Origin: Chryseobacterium sediminis | GTDB lineage: Bacteria; Bacteroidota; Bacteroidia; Flavobacteriales; Weeksellaceae | Reading direction: 5' to 3' | Length of the DNA stretch: 64,000 nucleotides | Assembly (NCBI RefSeq): GCF_008386505.1 | Contig: NZ_VUNZ01000001.1 | Location: forward strand, 1,977,937-2,041,936 | In this document: positions 33,034 through 42,761 of the stretch, one piece after another | How the letters are laid out: every line of letters starts with the position of its first letter | Numbering within the stretch: the stretch's first letter is position 1 | Notes under the pieces: model-generated | Told to the model about the DNA's origin: nothing | Database searches by the model: none | What the model saw: the letters and a program-made list of their open reading frames with translations, nothing else | Position numbers and translations under genes: made by a program

Positions 33034-34344
33034 ATGAATAATATTTTTTTAATTACCAAAAGAGAATTTCTTACACAGGTTAAGAAAAAATCTTTCATCA
33101 TATTAACGCTGCTGGCCCCTATAATGATTATTGCTTTTGGAGCTGTGGTAGGATTAATGTTTAAGGCAAATGAATCACACAGTGTCATAGAAGTGGTTGA
33201 TAAGAGCGGATTGTTTATGAATCAGCTGAAATCTAATGATAAATTAAATTATGTTTTTGTTTCTGCGGCAGATGAAAAATCAAAGATCAATAATCTAAAA
33301 GGAAATGAATCTCTTGATGGTATCCTGATTCTTCCGGAATTGAAAGATCAGAATTTCGATGCGCTTGAAAAAGAGACAAGACTGGTGATCAACAGCAAAA
33401 TAGGATTTGACACAAAGCAGCAAATTGTGTCTGACATCAGCAATGTTGTTAAAAAAGAAAAAATCAAACAACTGGGCATTCAGGAAACTCAGTTAATTGA
33501 TCTCGATAAAAGCTTCACATTAAAGACTATTAATGTTACTGATAACAATAAAGAGGATTCTGATCTTGCTTTCGGGGTTAAATCCGGGTTGAGTATGATT
33601 CTGATGTATGTTACTTTTATGTTTATCATTATTTATGGAGTAAGAGTAATGCGAAGTGTACTTGAGGAAAAAAATAACCGTGTTGTTGAGATCATTATTT
33701 CTTCCGTAAAACCTTTTGAACTGATGATGGGGAAAATTCTGGGGGTAACCATGGTTGCATTGACCCAGTTTCTGATCTGGATCACGATGTCTGTTATCGG
33801 GGCATTAGTTCTGAATACAGGGTTTTCACCTCTCCAGAAGAATATTCCGGGTGGAAATGATGAGATTGCAAGTAAACTCGATGTGGGGCAGCTTGCCACA
33901 CAGATCTCTCACAGTTTGCTGGAACTGAATTTCCCACTGATCATTTTTGTATTCATCGTTTTCTTCCTTTTAGGATATATTTTTTACAGTTCTATTTATG
34001 CAGCAATTGGTTCAGCAGTAGATAACGAAACAGAGACACAGCAATTTACTTTATTTGCCATTTTACCATTAACATTGGGAATGTATGGAAGTTTTACACT
34101 GATGAACAATCCCGATGGGCCATTAGGCTTCTGGCTGTCAATCATTCCGTTTACCTCACCGGTTGCGATGATTGCAAGGATCCCATTTGGAGTTCCTGCG
34201 TGGCAGATTGTATTGTCCATTGCACTATTGATGGCAACAACTGTTTTTATGATCTTTCTGGCCGGAAAAATCTATCGTGTAGGTATTTTGATGTACGGTA
34301 ATAAAGCTACATTAAAAGAGCTTTGGAAATGGATTAAAGGATAA
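33034..34344 (+). CDS. ABC-2 type permease (NatB-like)
   Basis: A 436-residue permease with one N-terminal transmembrane helix (ILTLLAPIMIIAFGAVVGLM), a large periplasmic domain of about 150 residues, and five further helices from about 190. RVMRSVLEEKNNRVVEIIIS is the conserved ABC-2/NatB segment after the second helix. The ATPase partner is 4 bp upstream. Together they form an exporter of the NatAB type, whose Bacillus namesake extrudes Na+. A terminator follows. Confidence 0.9.
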   Translation: MNNIFLITKREFLTQVKKKSFIILTLLAPIMIIAFGAVVGLMFKANESHSVIEVVDKSGLFMNQLKSNDKLNYVFVSAADEKSKINNLKGNESLDGILILPELKDQNFDALEKETRLVINSKIGFDTKQQIVSDISNVVKKEKIKQLGIQETQLIDLDKSFTLKTINVTDNNKEDSDLAFGVKSGLSMILMYVTFMFIIIYGVRVMRSVLEEKNNRVVEIIISSVKPFELMMGKILGVTMVALTQFLIWITMSVIGALVLNTGFSPLQKNIPGGNDEIASKLDVGQLATQISHSLLELNFPLIIFVFIVFFLLGYIFYSSIYAAIGSAVDNETETQQFTLFAILPLTLGMYGSFTLMNNPDGPLGFWLSIIPFTSPVAMIARIPFGVPAWQIVLSIALLMATTVFMIFLAGKIYRVGILMYGNKATLKELWKWIKG

Positions 34345-34399
34345 TCAAAAAAAGCTGAAAAGCAAAGATTGCAGATCAGCTTCTACAATTTATAATAAA

Positions 34400-34430
34400 A
34401 AAATCCCGGAAACTAAGTTTCCGGGATTTT
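34400..34430 (+). terminator. Strong terminator after the ABC-2 pair
   Basis: Arms at 34400-34414 and 34416-34430 are perfectly complementary, with the tip forming a small loop and AT-rich flanks. The convergent porin gene ends 20 bp away, so it may serve both. Confidence 0.85.
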
Positions 34431-34449
34431 ATATATATTCTGAGATATT

Positions 34450-35121
34450 CTATTTGAATATATAGCTTAAGGTAAGCGCGATTACCTGCTCTGATTTTTT
34501 CTTATCAGTACCTTTAGTTTCTTTAGCAAGACCAGGGTATGTATCACCTAGACCTAAGTCATATTTTAAAGCTACTTCAAGTTGTCTCTTGTAGCTATAT
34601 CCTACTCCCAGTCCAAGTCCCCAGTTAAAGCTCTTTGCCTTTCCATTTACACCTGCCGGTTGGTTAGGGTCGGTAACATCCGGGTCATAATAAGGTCTGC
34701 TTACAGGAACATCTTTAACGTTTTGACTTAGCAAAAAGTTAAATCTAGGTCCTATTAATCCAAAGAATTCTGATTCTGCTTCAGAAAAATATCCTTTGAA
34801 ATAAAGAGGCACGCTTAGGTAGTTATTAGCATATACTGCATCATAACCACTTACCCCTTTAGCATCTTTATCTTTCCCGGTTTCTCCTGCACCATAGTAC
34901 AGAACTTCGGGTTGTATAAAGAATTGGTTTGCCTTTCCTACGGGAATCAATGCCAAAGCTCCAGCCTGGAAAGTGTATCTTGGCCCTGAAGGATTATGGG
35001 CATTGGATACTCTGGAGTAGTTTAAGCCTGCTGTAACACCGAATCTTGTATTATTCCATTGCACCTGTGCAAAAGATAATGCAGAAAGAGTCAAAGCTGA
35101 GGCTAATAAAAGTTTTTTCAT
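34450..35121 (-). CDS. Outer membrane beta-barrel (porin-family) protein
   Basis: A 223-residue outer-membrane protein with signal peptide MKKLLLASALTLSALSFAQ and alternating hydrophobic strands, such as RFGVTAGLNYSRVSN, FFIQPEVLYYGAG and YLSVPLYFKGYF, ending in ALTLSYIFK. This is the PorT-like / outer-membrane beta-barrel type common in Bacteroidota. It starts 16 bp after sucD and may be read from the same transcript. The function is unknown. A PorT role in T9SS cannot be concluded from the fold alone. Confidence 0.83.
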   Translation of the reverse strand: MKKLLLASALTLSALSFAQVQWNNTRFGVTAGLNYSRVSNAHNPSGPRYTFQAGALALIPVGKANQFFIQPEVLYYGAGETGKDKDAKGVSGYDAVYANNYLSVPLYFKGYFSEAESEFFGLIGPRFNFLLSQNVKDVPVSRPYYDPDVTDPNQPAGVNGKAKSFNWGLGLGVGYSYKRQLEVALKYDLGLGDTYPGLAKETKGTDKKKSEQVIALTLSYIFK

Positions 35122-35137
35122 ATGATGTGGTTTTATA

Positions 35138-36010
35138 TTATCCTAGAATTTTTGCTACAGTAGCACCAATGTCAGCAGGAGAGTCTACAACGTTGATACC
35201 GTTTTCTCTCATAATTTCCATTTTTGCCTGAGCTGTATCTTCAGCACCACCTACGATAGCACCTGCGTGTCCCATTGTTCTTCCTTTTGGAGCAGTTTGT
35301 CCAGCGATGAAACCTACAACCGGTTTAGTAGAACCACTTGCTTTGTACCATCTTGCCGCTTCAGCTTCAAGACCTCCACCAATTTCACCGATCATTACAA
35401 CCGCTTCAGTTTCAGGGTCATTAATGAATAATTCTAATGCTTCTCTTGTAGTTGTTCCAATGATTGGGTCACCACCGATACCGATAGCCGTAGAAATACC
35501 GTAACCAGCTCTTACTACCTGGTCAGCAGCTTCGTAAGTAAGGGTACCTGATTTTGAAACGATACCTACTTTACCTTTTTTGAAAACGAAACCTGGCATA
35601 ATACCAATTTTAGCTTCTTCAGAAGTAATGATTCCAGGGCAGTTTGGTCCGATTAATCTGCAGTCTCTGTCAGCAATATAAGATTTTACTTTTACCATAT
35701 CAGCTACAGGAATACCTTCAGTAATACATACAATTACTTTGATACCTGCTTCAGCAGCTTCCATGATAGCATCTGCTGCAAATGCCGGTGGTACGAAAAT
35801 GATACTTACGTTTGCTCCTGCTTTTTCAACAGCGTCAGCCACTGTATTAAATACCGGTTTTCCTAAGTGTTCGCTACCTCCTTTTCCTGGAGTAACACCA
35901 CCTACTACATTTGTTCCGTATTCAATCATCTGACCAGCGTGGAAAGTTCCTTCGTTCCCTGTAAATCCTTGTACAATTACTTTAGAATCTTTGTTTACTA
36001 AAATTGACAT
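35138..36010 (-). CDS. sucD: Succinate--CoA ligase, alpha subunit
   Basis: A 290-residue TCA-cycle enzyme subunit that, with SucC, interconverts succinyl-CoA and succinate with nucleotide triphosphate formation. The phosphohistidine is H248 in [32 protein letters not shown] and the CoA-binding GVTPGKGG are at the N-terminus. sucC is not adjacent, as is common in Flavobacteriia. A TAnnTTTG box lies about 43 nt upstream. Confidence 0.97.
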   Translation of the reverse strand: MSILVNKDSKVIVQGFTGNEGTFHAGQMIEYGTNVVGGVTPGKGGSEHLGKPVFNTVADAVEKAGANVSIIFVPPAFAADAIMEAAEAGIKVIVCITEGIPVADMVKVKSYIADRDCRLIGPNCPGIITSEEAKIGIMPGFVFKKGKVGIVSKSGTLTYEAADQVVRAGYGISTAIGIGGDPIIGTTTREALELFINDPETEAVVMIGEIGGGLEAEAARWYKASGSTKPVVGFIAGQTAPKGRTMGHAGAIVGGAEDTAQAKMEIMRENGINVVDSPADIGATVAKILG

Positions 36011-36052
36011 TTTATTGTTGTTTTAATTTATTTATTATTTTATTAATGCTCA

Positions 36053-36060
36053 CAAATTTA
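36053..36060 (-). promoter_or_regulatory. -7 promoter element for sucD
   Basis: Minus strand TAAATTTG (TAnnTTTG), 42 nt before the ATG at 36010. Confidence 0.45.
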
Positions 36061-36100
36061 CTTAAATTTCTTTGATTTTGGATAAAACCTTTGGAATAGT

Positions 36101-37003
36101 TTATTTGAGATTTCTCAGCTTTACTTCTTTTTTCAGATAAGTCTTAAAATCTTCTGCAAACATCCCGATATAGGTACCTTTTTCCAAATCTCTGTTTACT
36201 CCTGTTTTTCCCAAAAGCACAGATCCTGCTTCAATTTTATTACCGGAAGCAATTCCTACCTGCCCCCATAATGTCACCTCATCTCCGATGATGCAGCATC
36301 CTGCAATTCCTACCTGAGATGCAATGAGACATTTTTTCCCGATAACGGTATCATGTCCAATCTGAATCTGGTTATCTAAAACAGAGCCTTCACCAATGAT
36401 GGTAGAGTCTGTAACCCCTCTGTCAATGGTACAGCCATTACCGATCTCTACATTGTTTTCAATCACAACATTTCCTACAGAAATCAGACGGTCAAAGTTT
36501 CCATTCAGTTTTCTGTAATAAAATGCATCACCTCCTAAAACGGTGTTGGACTGGATAACAACATTATCACCGATTTCGGTACGGTCTCCTATCACAACAT
36601 TAGGGAAAATAAGGGTATTTTTTCCGATTTTCACATTGTTCCCGATCACTGCAGAATGGTGGATCTTTGTGCCCTCACCTATTTCAACATCGTGAAGTTC
36701 TTCTGTGAAATTATAGATTCTGGTAAAATGAGTATTGATTTTATTAAAGTCTCTGAAAGGATCATCAGAAACTAAAAGCGCTTTGCCTTCCGGGCACTCT
36801 ACTTCTTTATCAATTAAAATAATAGTCGCTGCAGAGTTTAATGCTTTGTCATAATATTTAGGATGGTTTACAAAAACGATATCACCCGGCTTTACCATGT
36901 GAATTTCATTGGTTCCCAATATTTCAAAGTCTTCCGGGCCAACAAATGCTGAGCCTATTAAATCTGCAATCGTTTTAAGCTTTTGCGGAGAATGGAATCT
37001 CAT
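36101..37003 (-). CDS. LpxD-like acyltransferase (second copy)
   Basis: A 300-residue left-handed beta-helix protein similar to UDP-3-O-(3-hydroxymyristoyl)glucosamine N-acyltransferase. The N-terminal domain (about 1-95) is the LpxD-type nucleotide-binding region. Hexapeptide repeats run from about 105 to 270, such as [12 protein letters not shown]-type turns and [21 protein letters not shown] catalytic-type histidine lies in [10 protein letters not shown]. True LpxD is encoded at 40194, so this is a paralogue, possibly with a different acyl or nucleotide-sugar substrate. It sits between efp and sucD. Confidence 0.85.
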   Translation of the reverse strand: MRFHSPQKLKTIADLIGSAFVGPEDFEILGTNEIHMVKPGDIVFVNHPKYYDKALNSAATIILIDKEVECPEGKALLVSDDPFRDFNKINTHFTRIYNFTEELHDVEIGEGTKIHHSAVIGNNVKIGKNTLIFPNVVIGDRTEIGDNVVIQSNTVLGGDAFYYRKLNGNFDRLISVGNVVIENNVEIGNGCTIDRGVTDSTIIGEGSVLDNQIQIGHDTVIGKKCLIASQVGIAGCCIIGDEVTLWGQVGIASGNKIEAGSVLLGKTGVNRDLEKGTYIGMFAEDFKTYLKKEVKLRNLK

Positions 37004-37070
37004 AACAATAGATTTTCTTATAAAACAAAATTCGGACTGCTAATGCAAACCGAATTTATGTAAATTTTAT

Positions 37071-37637
37071 TTATTCTTTTACTCTTTCTAAGTAGCTACC
37101 GTCTTCAGTGCTTACTTTAATTCTGTCTCCCGGTTCAATGAACAAAGGAACCATTACTCTTGCTCCTGTTTCAACGATTGCGTTTTTAAGAGCGTTTGTT
37201 GCAGTGTTTCCTTTTACACCCGGATCAGCTTCAATCACATCCAGATATACTGACTGTGGAAGTTCAGCAGAAAGTGGAGTTTCATCAGCTTCTTTCAAAA
37301 TGATTGTTACTTCTTCACCAGCTTTCATAAACTGAGAGTTTTCAATCATTTCTTTATTGATATATAATTGAGAGAAGTCATCATTGTTCATGAAGTGGAA
37401 ACCGTTCTCATCATCATACAGATACTGGAACTTTCTTGTGATTACTTTTACTTCATCAATTTTGTGTCCTGCAGAGAAAGTATTATCAATTACTTTACCG
37501 TTAGTCACTGACTTTAATTTTGTTCTTACGAAAGCAGGTCCTTTTCCTGGTTTTACGTGAAGAAACTCAATTACTTTAAAAATATCATTGCTATATTCGA
37601 TGCACAGCCCTTTTCTGATATCGTTACTTGTTGCCAT
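37071..37637 (-). CDS. efp: Elongation factor P
   Basis: A 188-residue translation factor that relieves ribosome stalling at polyproline. The three beta-barrel domains are recognisable: the KOW-like domain with the tip loop KPGKGPAF (K32, the position lysylated in E. coli), the OB domain, and the C-terminal DPGVKGNTATNALKNAIVETG region. The modification system is not visible here. It lies in the lipid A block, an arrangement common in Bacteroidota. Confidence 0.97.
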   Translation of the reverse strand: MATSNDIRKGLCIEYSNDIFKVIEFLHVKPGKGPAFVRTKLKSVTNGKVIDNTFSAGHKIDEVKVITRKFQYLYDDENGFHFMNNDDFSQLYINKEMIENSQFMKAGEEVTIILKEADETPLSAELPQSVYLDVIEADPGVKGNTATNALKNAIVETGARVMVPLFIEPGDRIKVSTEDGSYLERVKE

Positions 37638-37652
37638 TAATTATATAAATAT

Positions 37653-37988
37653 TTATTTTCTTTTTTTAATTTCAATACCTTGTCCTTGAGGCATCATTCT
37701 GTTAAATGTATTATTATTGAATGTATTTACATTGTTATTCAATCTGTTTACATTCATCTGAATATCAGTTTTATACTGATCAGCTGTTCCTAATATTGAA
37801 CTTCCGATACTTTTCTGTTTCAGAATACCATTTAAGTTATTCTTGGCAATACTATCATTAGACTCTTCGGAAAGTTTTCGTTCTATGGTAAAAGGTTTTT
37901 CTTTTTTCCCAGTTGCAGACTTTTCGGTTTGCTGTCCAAACAAAAAAGAAGTTGTAGAAAGCGCAATAAGTACAATTAAACTTTTCAT
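37653..37988 (-). CDS. Small secreted protein, unknown function
   Basis: A 111-residue protein with signal peptide MKSLIVLIALSTTSFLFGQ. The mature part is basic and Asn-rich (VNRLNNNVNTFNNNTFNRMM) and ends in a Lys/Arg tail. It contains no cysteine and no motif I recognise. It lies 15 bp before efp and 20 bp after lpxA, so it is surely co-transcribed with the lipid A genes. An envelope role is only an inference from position. Confidence 0.65.
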   Translation of the reverse strand: MKSLIVLIALSTTSFLFGQQTEKSATGKKEKPFTIERKLSEESNDSIAKNNLNGILKQKSIGSSILGTADQYKTDIQMNVNRLNNNVNTFNNNTFNRMMPQGQGIEIKKRK

Positions 37989-38008
37989 TGTCTGATAGTA
38001 TTTATAAA

Positions 38009-38803
38009 TTAATCTCTTTCCTTTCCGGTACCATAGCCTTTTACGATACCTCTAGGTGAGTTCTGAATAAACTGTAGAATTTCATCTCTTTCAGCCGTTG
38101 GAAGCATTTCTTTTTCAATATGGGAAATTGCCTGCGAAACGTTCATCTTCATTTGGAAGATTGCTCTGTAGATTTTCTGGATTTCAAAGATTTTCTCATT
38201 GGTAAACCCTCTTCTTCTTAAACCAACAGAGTTGATACCAGCATAAGACATCGGTTCTCTTGCAACTTTTACATAAGGCGGGATATCTTTTCTTACCAAA
38301 GTACCTCCGGAAATCATTACATGTTTTCCGATTTTACCAAACTGGTGAACCGCTGATAAACCTCCCATTACAGTGTAATCCCCAATCTCCACATGTCCTG
38401 CAATACCACAACCGTTTACAATGATAACGTGATCTCCGATAACGCAGTCATGTGCAATGTGTGAAGTTGCCATAATAAGGCAGTGAGCTCCTATTTTGGT
38501 AAACCCCAGAGCTTTTGTCCCTCTGTTTACCGTAACACACTCTCTGATTGTTGTTTCGTCACCGATAATTACTTGGGTATCTTCACCATCAAACTTCAGA
38601 TCCTGAGGAATTGCAGAGATAACAGTCCCGGGGAAAATCCTACAATTTTTCCCTATTCTTGCACCATCCATGATGGTTACATTAGGACCAATCCAGGTTC
38701 CTTCTCCGATTTCTACATCCCCTGCAATTGTAGTAAATGGTTCTACGATTACATTTTTGCTGATTTTCGCACGTTTATCTACGGCTGCTAATTGATGAAT
38801 CAT
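38009..38803 (-). CDS. lpxA: UDP-N-acetylglucosamine acyltransferase LpxA
   Basis: A 264-residue left-handed beta-helix enzyme catalysing the first step of lipid A synthesis, acylating UDP-GlcNAc at the 3-OH. It starts IHQLAAVDKRAKI, and hexapeptide turns run to about 190. The catalytic histidine is in HIAHDCVIGDH, and GLSAVHQFGKIGKH and the C-terminal helical domain are typical. It abuts lpxC-fabZ without a gap. Confidence 0.97.
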   Translation of the reverse strand: MIHQLAAVDKRAKISKNVIVEPFTTIAGDVEIGEGTWIGPNVTIMDGARIGKNCRIFPGTVISAIPQDLKFDGEDTQVIIGDETTIRECVTVNRGTKALGFTKIGAHCLIMATSHIAHDCVIGDHVIIVNGCGIAGHVEIGDYTVMGGLSAVHQFGKIGKHVMISGGTLVRKDIPPYVKVAREPMSYAGINSVGLRRRGFTNEKIFEIQKIYRAIFQMKMNVSQAISHIEKEMLPTAERDEILQFIQNSPRGIVKGYGTGKERD

Positions 38804-40201
38804 TTAATCAACTTTATTTTTTGCAACTTGAGCCATAAGCTCTGCTTCTACTGCTACAGTGTCTCCTACATATCCATACCCCTGCATATGAACAATTCCT
38901 CTTCTGATAGGCTCAATCAATTCAATTTTGAATATAAGCGTATCTCCTGGAATTACTTTTCTTTTAAATTTCACCTTATCAATTTTGATGAAATACGTAG
39001 AATAATTTTCAGGATCCGGAACGCTGGCCAATACCAGAATTCCTCCTGTCTGAGCTAATGCTTCTACCTGAAGTACTCCAGGCATTACAGGTTCTTTAGG
39101 GAAATGTCCAACGAAGAATGGTTCGTTCATTGTTACGTTTTTCAAACCTACCACGTGAGAGTCTGAAAGTTCAAGAACTTTGTCGATCAATAAGAACGGA
39201 GGTCTGTGAGGCATAAGCTTCATAATTCCATTGATATCAAATACAGGTTCTTTTGTCAGGTCAAAATCCGGAACATTTTTCTTTTTCTGCAGTTTCCACT
39301 GGCGGTTCAGTTTTTTTGCGAATTGAGTGTTTACGAAATGTCCAGGTTTGTTAGCAATAACTTTACCTTTTATTTTCACTCCTGCTAAAGCCAGGTCACC
39401 AATTACATCTAATAATTTGTGTCTTGCCGCTTCGTTAGGATAGTTTAAATTAAGATTGTCAAGAATACCGTTTGGTCTGATAGATACATTATCTTTTCCA
39501 AAGGCTTTCTTTAGTTTTTCTGTAGTTTCAGGAGTAAGATCTTTATCTACATATACAATGGCATTGGAAATATCTCCGCCTTTGATCAAACCGTGATCTA
39601 AAAGCATTTCCAATTCATGTAAGAAGCTGAATGTTCTTGCTGATGAGATTTCGTCTTTAAATTCTGAAATATTTTTAAGAGTGGCGTTCTGAGTACCTAA
39701 TACTTTAGTCCCAAAATCTACCATTGTCGTTACTTCGTAAGTATCTGAAGGAATAATTGTGATTTCCGAACCAGTAGCAGGATCACTGTAAGTAAGAACT
39801 TCTTTTACAACAAGATACTCTCTCGCTACACCCTGTTCTGCAACCCCAACGCTTTCAATAGCTTCAACAAAGTATTTTGAAGATCCATCCATAATAGGTG
39901 GTTCAGAGGCATCCATTTCTAAAACTGCGTTATCAATATCACAACCTACAAGAGCTGCCAAAAGGTGTTCGCATGTGGTAATTTTTACCCCTAATTTTTC
40001 TAATGTAGTTCCTCTTTCTGTTGCTACAACATAATTTACATCTGCTTCTACCTGAGGATGTCCCTCCAAGTCTGTTCTTACAAATACAAAACCTGTATTT
40101 TCTTTAGCAGGTTTAATGGTAAGTTTTACTTCTCTACCCGTATGAAGGCCAATTCCAGAAAGAGTTACCTCTTGCTGAAGTGTTTTTTGCATATCACTCA
40201 T
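38804..40201 (-). CDS. lpxC-fabZ: Bifunctional LpxC deacetylase / FabZ dehydratase
   Basis: A 465-residue fusion. I start at the ATG at 40201. Extending to a TTG at 40228 would push further into lpxD. The LpxC part (about 1-300) has the zinc/active-site regions [16 protein letters not shown] and [15 protein letters not shown], and deacetylates UDP-3-O-acyl-GlcNAc, the committed step. The FabZ part (about 320-465) has [20 protein letters not shown] with catalytic His and Glu, and dehydrates 3-hydroxyacyl-ACP. The fusion is characteristic of Bacteroidota and couples lipid A and fatty acid synthesis. It overlaps lpxD by 8 bp. Confidence 0.97.
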   Translation of the reverse strand: MSDMQKTLQQEVTLSGIGLHTGREVKLTIKPAKENTGFVFVRTDLEGHPQVEADVNYVVATERGTTLEKLGVKITTCEHLLAALVGCDIDNAVLEMDASEPPIMDGSSKYFVEAIESVGVAEQGVAREYLVVKEVLTYSDPATGSEITIIPSDTYEVTTMVDFGTKVLGTQNATLKNISEFKDEISSARTFSFLHELEMLLDHGLIKGGDISNAIVYVDKDLTPETTEKLKKAFGKDNVSIRPNGILDNLNLNYPNEAARHKLLDVIGDLALAGVKIKGKVIANKPGHFVNTQFAKKLNRQWKLQKKKNVPDFDLTKEPVFDINGIMKLMPHRPPFLLIDKVLELSDSHVVGLKNVTMNEPFFVGHFPKEPVMPGVLQVEALAQTGGILVLASVPDPENYSTYFIKIDKVKFKRKVIPGDTLIFKIELIEPIRRGIVHMQGYGYVGDTVAVEAELMAQVAKNKVD

Positions 40202-41225
40202 TAGTATTATCTTTTGAGTTATTCTCAAGATTATTTATTCTATTTACTATTCCAGGAAGATTCCTGAAATGAACATAACTCCTCAAATAGTCATTATAAC
40301 TGATGGCTGGTGAGCCATACAATGTTTCTCTGTCATTAACGCTGGAATTCACACCACTCTGAGCCTGAATTTTCACCTGATTGCCTATTTTGATATGTCC
40401 TACGACACCTACCTGTCCTCCAATCTGATTCCAGTCGCCAATTGTAGTAGAACCTGCAATTCCTGCTTGTGCTGCAATTACATTATTCTGGCCTATTTTC
40501 ACATTGTGGGCAATCTGAATCAGGTTATCGATTTTGGTTCCTTTCCCTATAATTGTAGAGCCTATTGTTGCTCTGTCAATACTGCAGTTTGAGCCGATCT
40601 CAACATCGTCTTCAATAATTACATTTCCAAGCTGCGGTATTTTTTTGAAACCTTCGGCCGTTGGCTGGAAACCAAAACCGTCACCTCCAATTACCGTATT
40701 GGAATGAATCACACAGTTATCTCCTATAATACAATAGTCGTAAATTCTGGCGCCACTGTCTATCTTACAGTTTTTACCAATTTTCACTCCTTTTCCTATA
40801 TATACATGTGGATAGATCTGTGCCCCTTCCCCAATTTTCGCCTTCTCGGACACATAAGTAAATGCTCCGATATATACTTTATCTCCTATGACAGCTGTAT
40901 CGTGAATGGAAGAACCATTTTCTATACCTTCTTTTCTTCCCTGCATTTCCTGATATAAATTCATCAGAATCTGAAAAGAAAGATAAGCATCTTTTACAAC
41001 GATTAAGGTAGGGTTATAACTATTTTTCTCCAGAAGTTTTTCCGAAATGATGATAACAGAGCATCGTGAGGTATCCAAGAAATGAGAAAATCTATCCTGT
41101 GCTATAAAAGAAAGATGTCCTGATTCCCCATTTTCAATTGGTGAAACCCCAGTAATAAGTGCATTCTCGTCACCTATTATTTTTCCGTCAATAAAACTTG
41201 CAATTTGCGAAGCTGTAAATTCCAT
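40194..41225 (-). CDS. lpxD: UDP-3-O-(3-hydroxyacyl)glucosamine N-acyltransferase LpxD
   Basis: A 343-residue enzyme adding the second acyl chain in lipid A synthesis. It starts at the ATG at 41225 ([15 protein letters not shown]). A TTG at 41234 is not needed. The N-terminal uridine-binding domain covers about 1-105. The beta-helix runs to about 320 with many hexapeptide turns, and the catalytic-type histidine is in [11 protein letters not shown]. It is the normal-length, canonical LpxD, in contrast to the 300-residue paralogue at 36101. A -7 box lies only 7 nt upstream, hinting at a leaderless transcript. Confidence 0.95.
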   Translation of the reverse strand: MEFTASQIASFIDGKIIGDENALITGVSPIENGESGHLSFIAQDRFSHFLDTSRCSVIIISEKLLEKNSYNPTLIVVKDAYLSFQILMNLYQEMQGRKEGIENGSSIHDTAVIGDKVYIGAFTYVSEKAKIGEGAQIYPHVYIGKGVKIGKNCKIDSGARIYDYCIIGDNCVIHSNTVIGGDGFGFQPTAEGFKKIPQLGNVIIEDDVEIGSNCSIDRATIGSTIIGKGTKIDNLIQIAHNVKIGQNNVIAAQAGIAGSTTIGDWNQIGGQVGVVGHIKIGNQVKIQAQSGVNSSVNDRETLYGSPAISYNDYLRSYVHFRNLPGIVNRINNLENNSKDNTNE

Positions 41226-41231
41226 ATTCTG

Positions 41232-41239
41232 CAAAGATA
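41232..41239 (-). promoter_or_regulatory. -7 promoter element close to lpxD
   Basis: Minus strand TATCTTTG, 6 nt from the ATG at 41225. If used, transcription would begin at or next to the start codon. Confidence 0.45.
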
Positions 41240-41296
41240 AGAAATTCTAGAATTTGCAAACATTTTTTGGTTTCAGATCGTAAATTTTAATATTAT

Positions 41297-42523
41297 TTAA
41301 GAGTCTAGCCTGGAGATATCTCTTGGAAACATAAGGATATAACGGGTCGTCTTATTTACAATTAACCCTGATAAAAGCTGATCTTCTGACTCATGAAGCC
41401 TCGTTCTCTTCCCATTTTTATGCAGTAAATAGATCGGTTGCTTTTCCGCATGATAGGGCAAAAGTTTTCTTTTTATTTCATGTACCAATTCTTTCCCATT
41501 ATCAATTTTGAAAAATTCATTGGTATTTTTTACTTTTTCATCAATTATTTCCTGACCAAATGGATGTGATGAAATAATTGTTTTAGGTAAATTTCTCTGA
41601 ATTACACATTTACACCAATATGACAATACAAAATCATCTGCATTCTGCCATTCTTTCATCGCCTGGATCACATCATTATCATCAAGACTTGTAAATCTCT
41701 CTATATCTTCATCCGTTGCCGCACTCTTTTCACGGTATAAAAAATATTTCAGATTATCCGCTGCAGGAAGCTCTGTTCCCTGGGAAATCAGATATTTTGC
41801 TCTTTCAAGGATCTTAACCAAAAGAAATTCTGCCAGAGCTGAAGTTTTATGGTAATAGACCTGCCAGTACATAAACATTCTGGCTGTAAGAAAATTTTCA
41901 ATGGAATAAATTCCTTTCGCATCAATCACCAGTTCCCCTTCTTCACAGACATTCATCATGGAAATAATTCTCTGGGTATTAATATTTCCTTCCGATACAC
42001 CGGTAAAAAAACTATCTCTTTTCAAATAATCCAAACGGTCTACATCCAGTTGGGAAGAGATCAACTGGTTAAAAAATTTCCTGTGATATTTCCCCTGAAA
42101 CATTTCTATAGCCATTGATAACTGCCCATCAAATTCATCATTCAGCTTATTCATCAACAATAAAGAAAGGTTTTCATGATGCCAGTCATCCATCAGCATA
42201 CTTTCCAGCGCATGAGAAAACGGACCATGACCAATATCATGCATCAGAATAGCCAGCATCGCTCCTTTTTCCTCTTCTTCAGAAATTTTCACTCCTTTCT
42301 GCTTTAAGGTTTCCAATGCAGTAAACATCAGGTGCATTGCTCCCAGTGCATGATGAAATCTCGTATGAGTTGCTCCCGGAAATATCAGATTCAGAAGTCC
42401 GGTCTGCCCTATTCTTCTTAATCTCTGAAAGTAAGGATGCTCAATGATATCAAATAAAATTTCGTGGGGAATTTTGATAAATCCATGAACAGGATCGTTG
42501 ATGATTTTTAGCTTATTCTGCAT
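41297..42523 (-). CDS. HD-domain phosphohydrolase
   Basis: A 408-residue protein starting at the ATG at 42523 (MQNKLKIINDPVHGF). The farther TTG at 42547 overlaps the -7 box. The HD metal site appears as H and HD in QRLRRIGQTGLL...RFHHALGAMHL and ILMHDIGHGPFSHALE. It resembles the dNTP triphosphohydrolase / SAMHD1-like group, whose members cut deoxynucleotides, but substrate prediction is unsafe. In Bacteroidota this gene commonly sits ahead of lpxD. Confidence 0.9.
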   Translation of the reverse strand: MQNKLKIINDPVHGFIKIPHEILFDIIEHPYFQRLRRIGQTGLLNLIFPGATHTRFHHALGAMHLMFTALETLKQKGVKISEEEEKGAMLAILMHDIGHGPFSHALESMLMDDWHHENLSLLLMNKLNDEFDGQLSMAIEMFQGKYHRKFFNQLISSQLDVDRLDYLKRDSFFTGVSEGNINTQRIISMMNVCEEGELVIDAKGIYSIENFLTARMFMYWQVYYHKTSALAEFLLVKILERAKYLISQGTELPAADNLKYFLYREKSAATDEDIERFTSLDDNDVIQAMKEWQNADDFVLSYWCKCVIQRNLPKTIISSHPFGQEIIDEKVKNTNEFFKIDNGKELVHEIKRKLLPYHAEKQPIYLLHKNGKRTRLHESEDQLLSGLIVNKTTRYILMFPRDISRLDS

Positions 42524-42544
42524 TGAAACGTCAATATTAGTAAA

Positions 42545-42552
42545 CAAAGTTA
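42545..42552 (-). promoter_or_regulatory. -7 promoter element for the HD phosphohydrolase gene
   Basis: Minus strand TAACTTTG (TAnnTTTG), 21 nt before the ATG at 42523. Confidence 0.5.
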
Positions 42553-42708
42553 GGCATTTTAAAATTTAGACTTTTATTAAATTACTATTAAAACATGAAG
42601 TTAAAAAACTGATATCATTCATATTTTACACAAATAATACCTTCTTGATACAACTGAAAATCTCTCCGGATGATTTTTATTTTTAATTCAATATTTTTTT
42701 GAAAACCC

Positions 42709-42740
42709 TTTGCAGTTGTTGCAGCAAAGGACTACCTTTG
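42709..42740 (+). promoter_or_regulatory. Near-consensus promoter for the S41 peptidase gene
   Basis: TTTG (42709-42712), a 20-nt spacer, then TACCTTTG (42733-42740). The ATG at 42762 is 21 nt downstream. This is the best consensus match in the window. Confidence 0.75.
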
Positions 42741-42761
42741 AAAGAAACACGATAACCCTTA

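Noticed and set aside
40202-40228. Upstream TTG start for lpxC-fabZ
   Set aside because: It would overlap lpxD further and adds no conserved residues. The ATG at 40201 follows lpxD by the usual short overlap.
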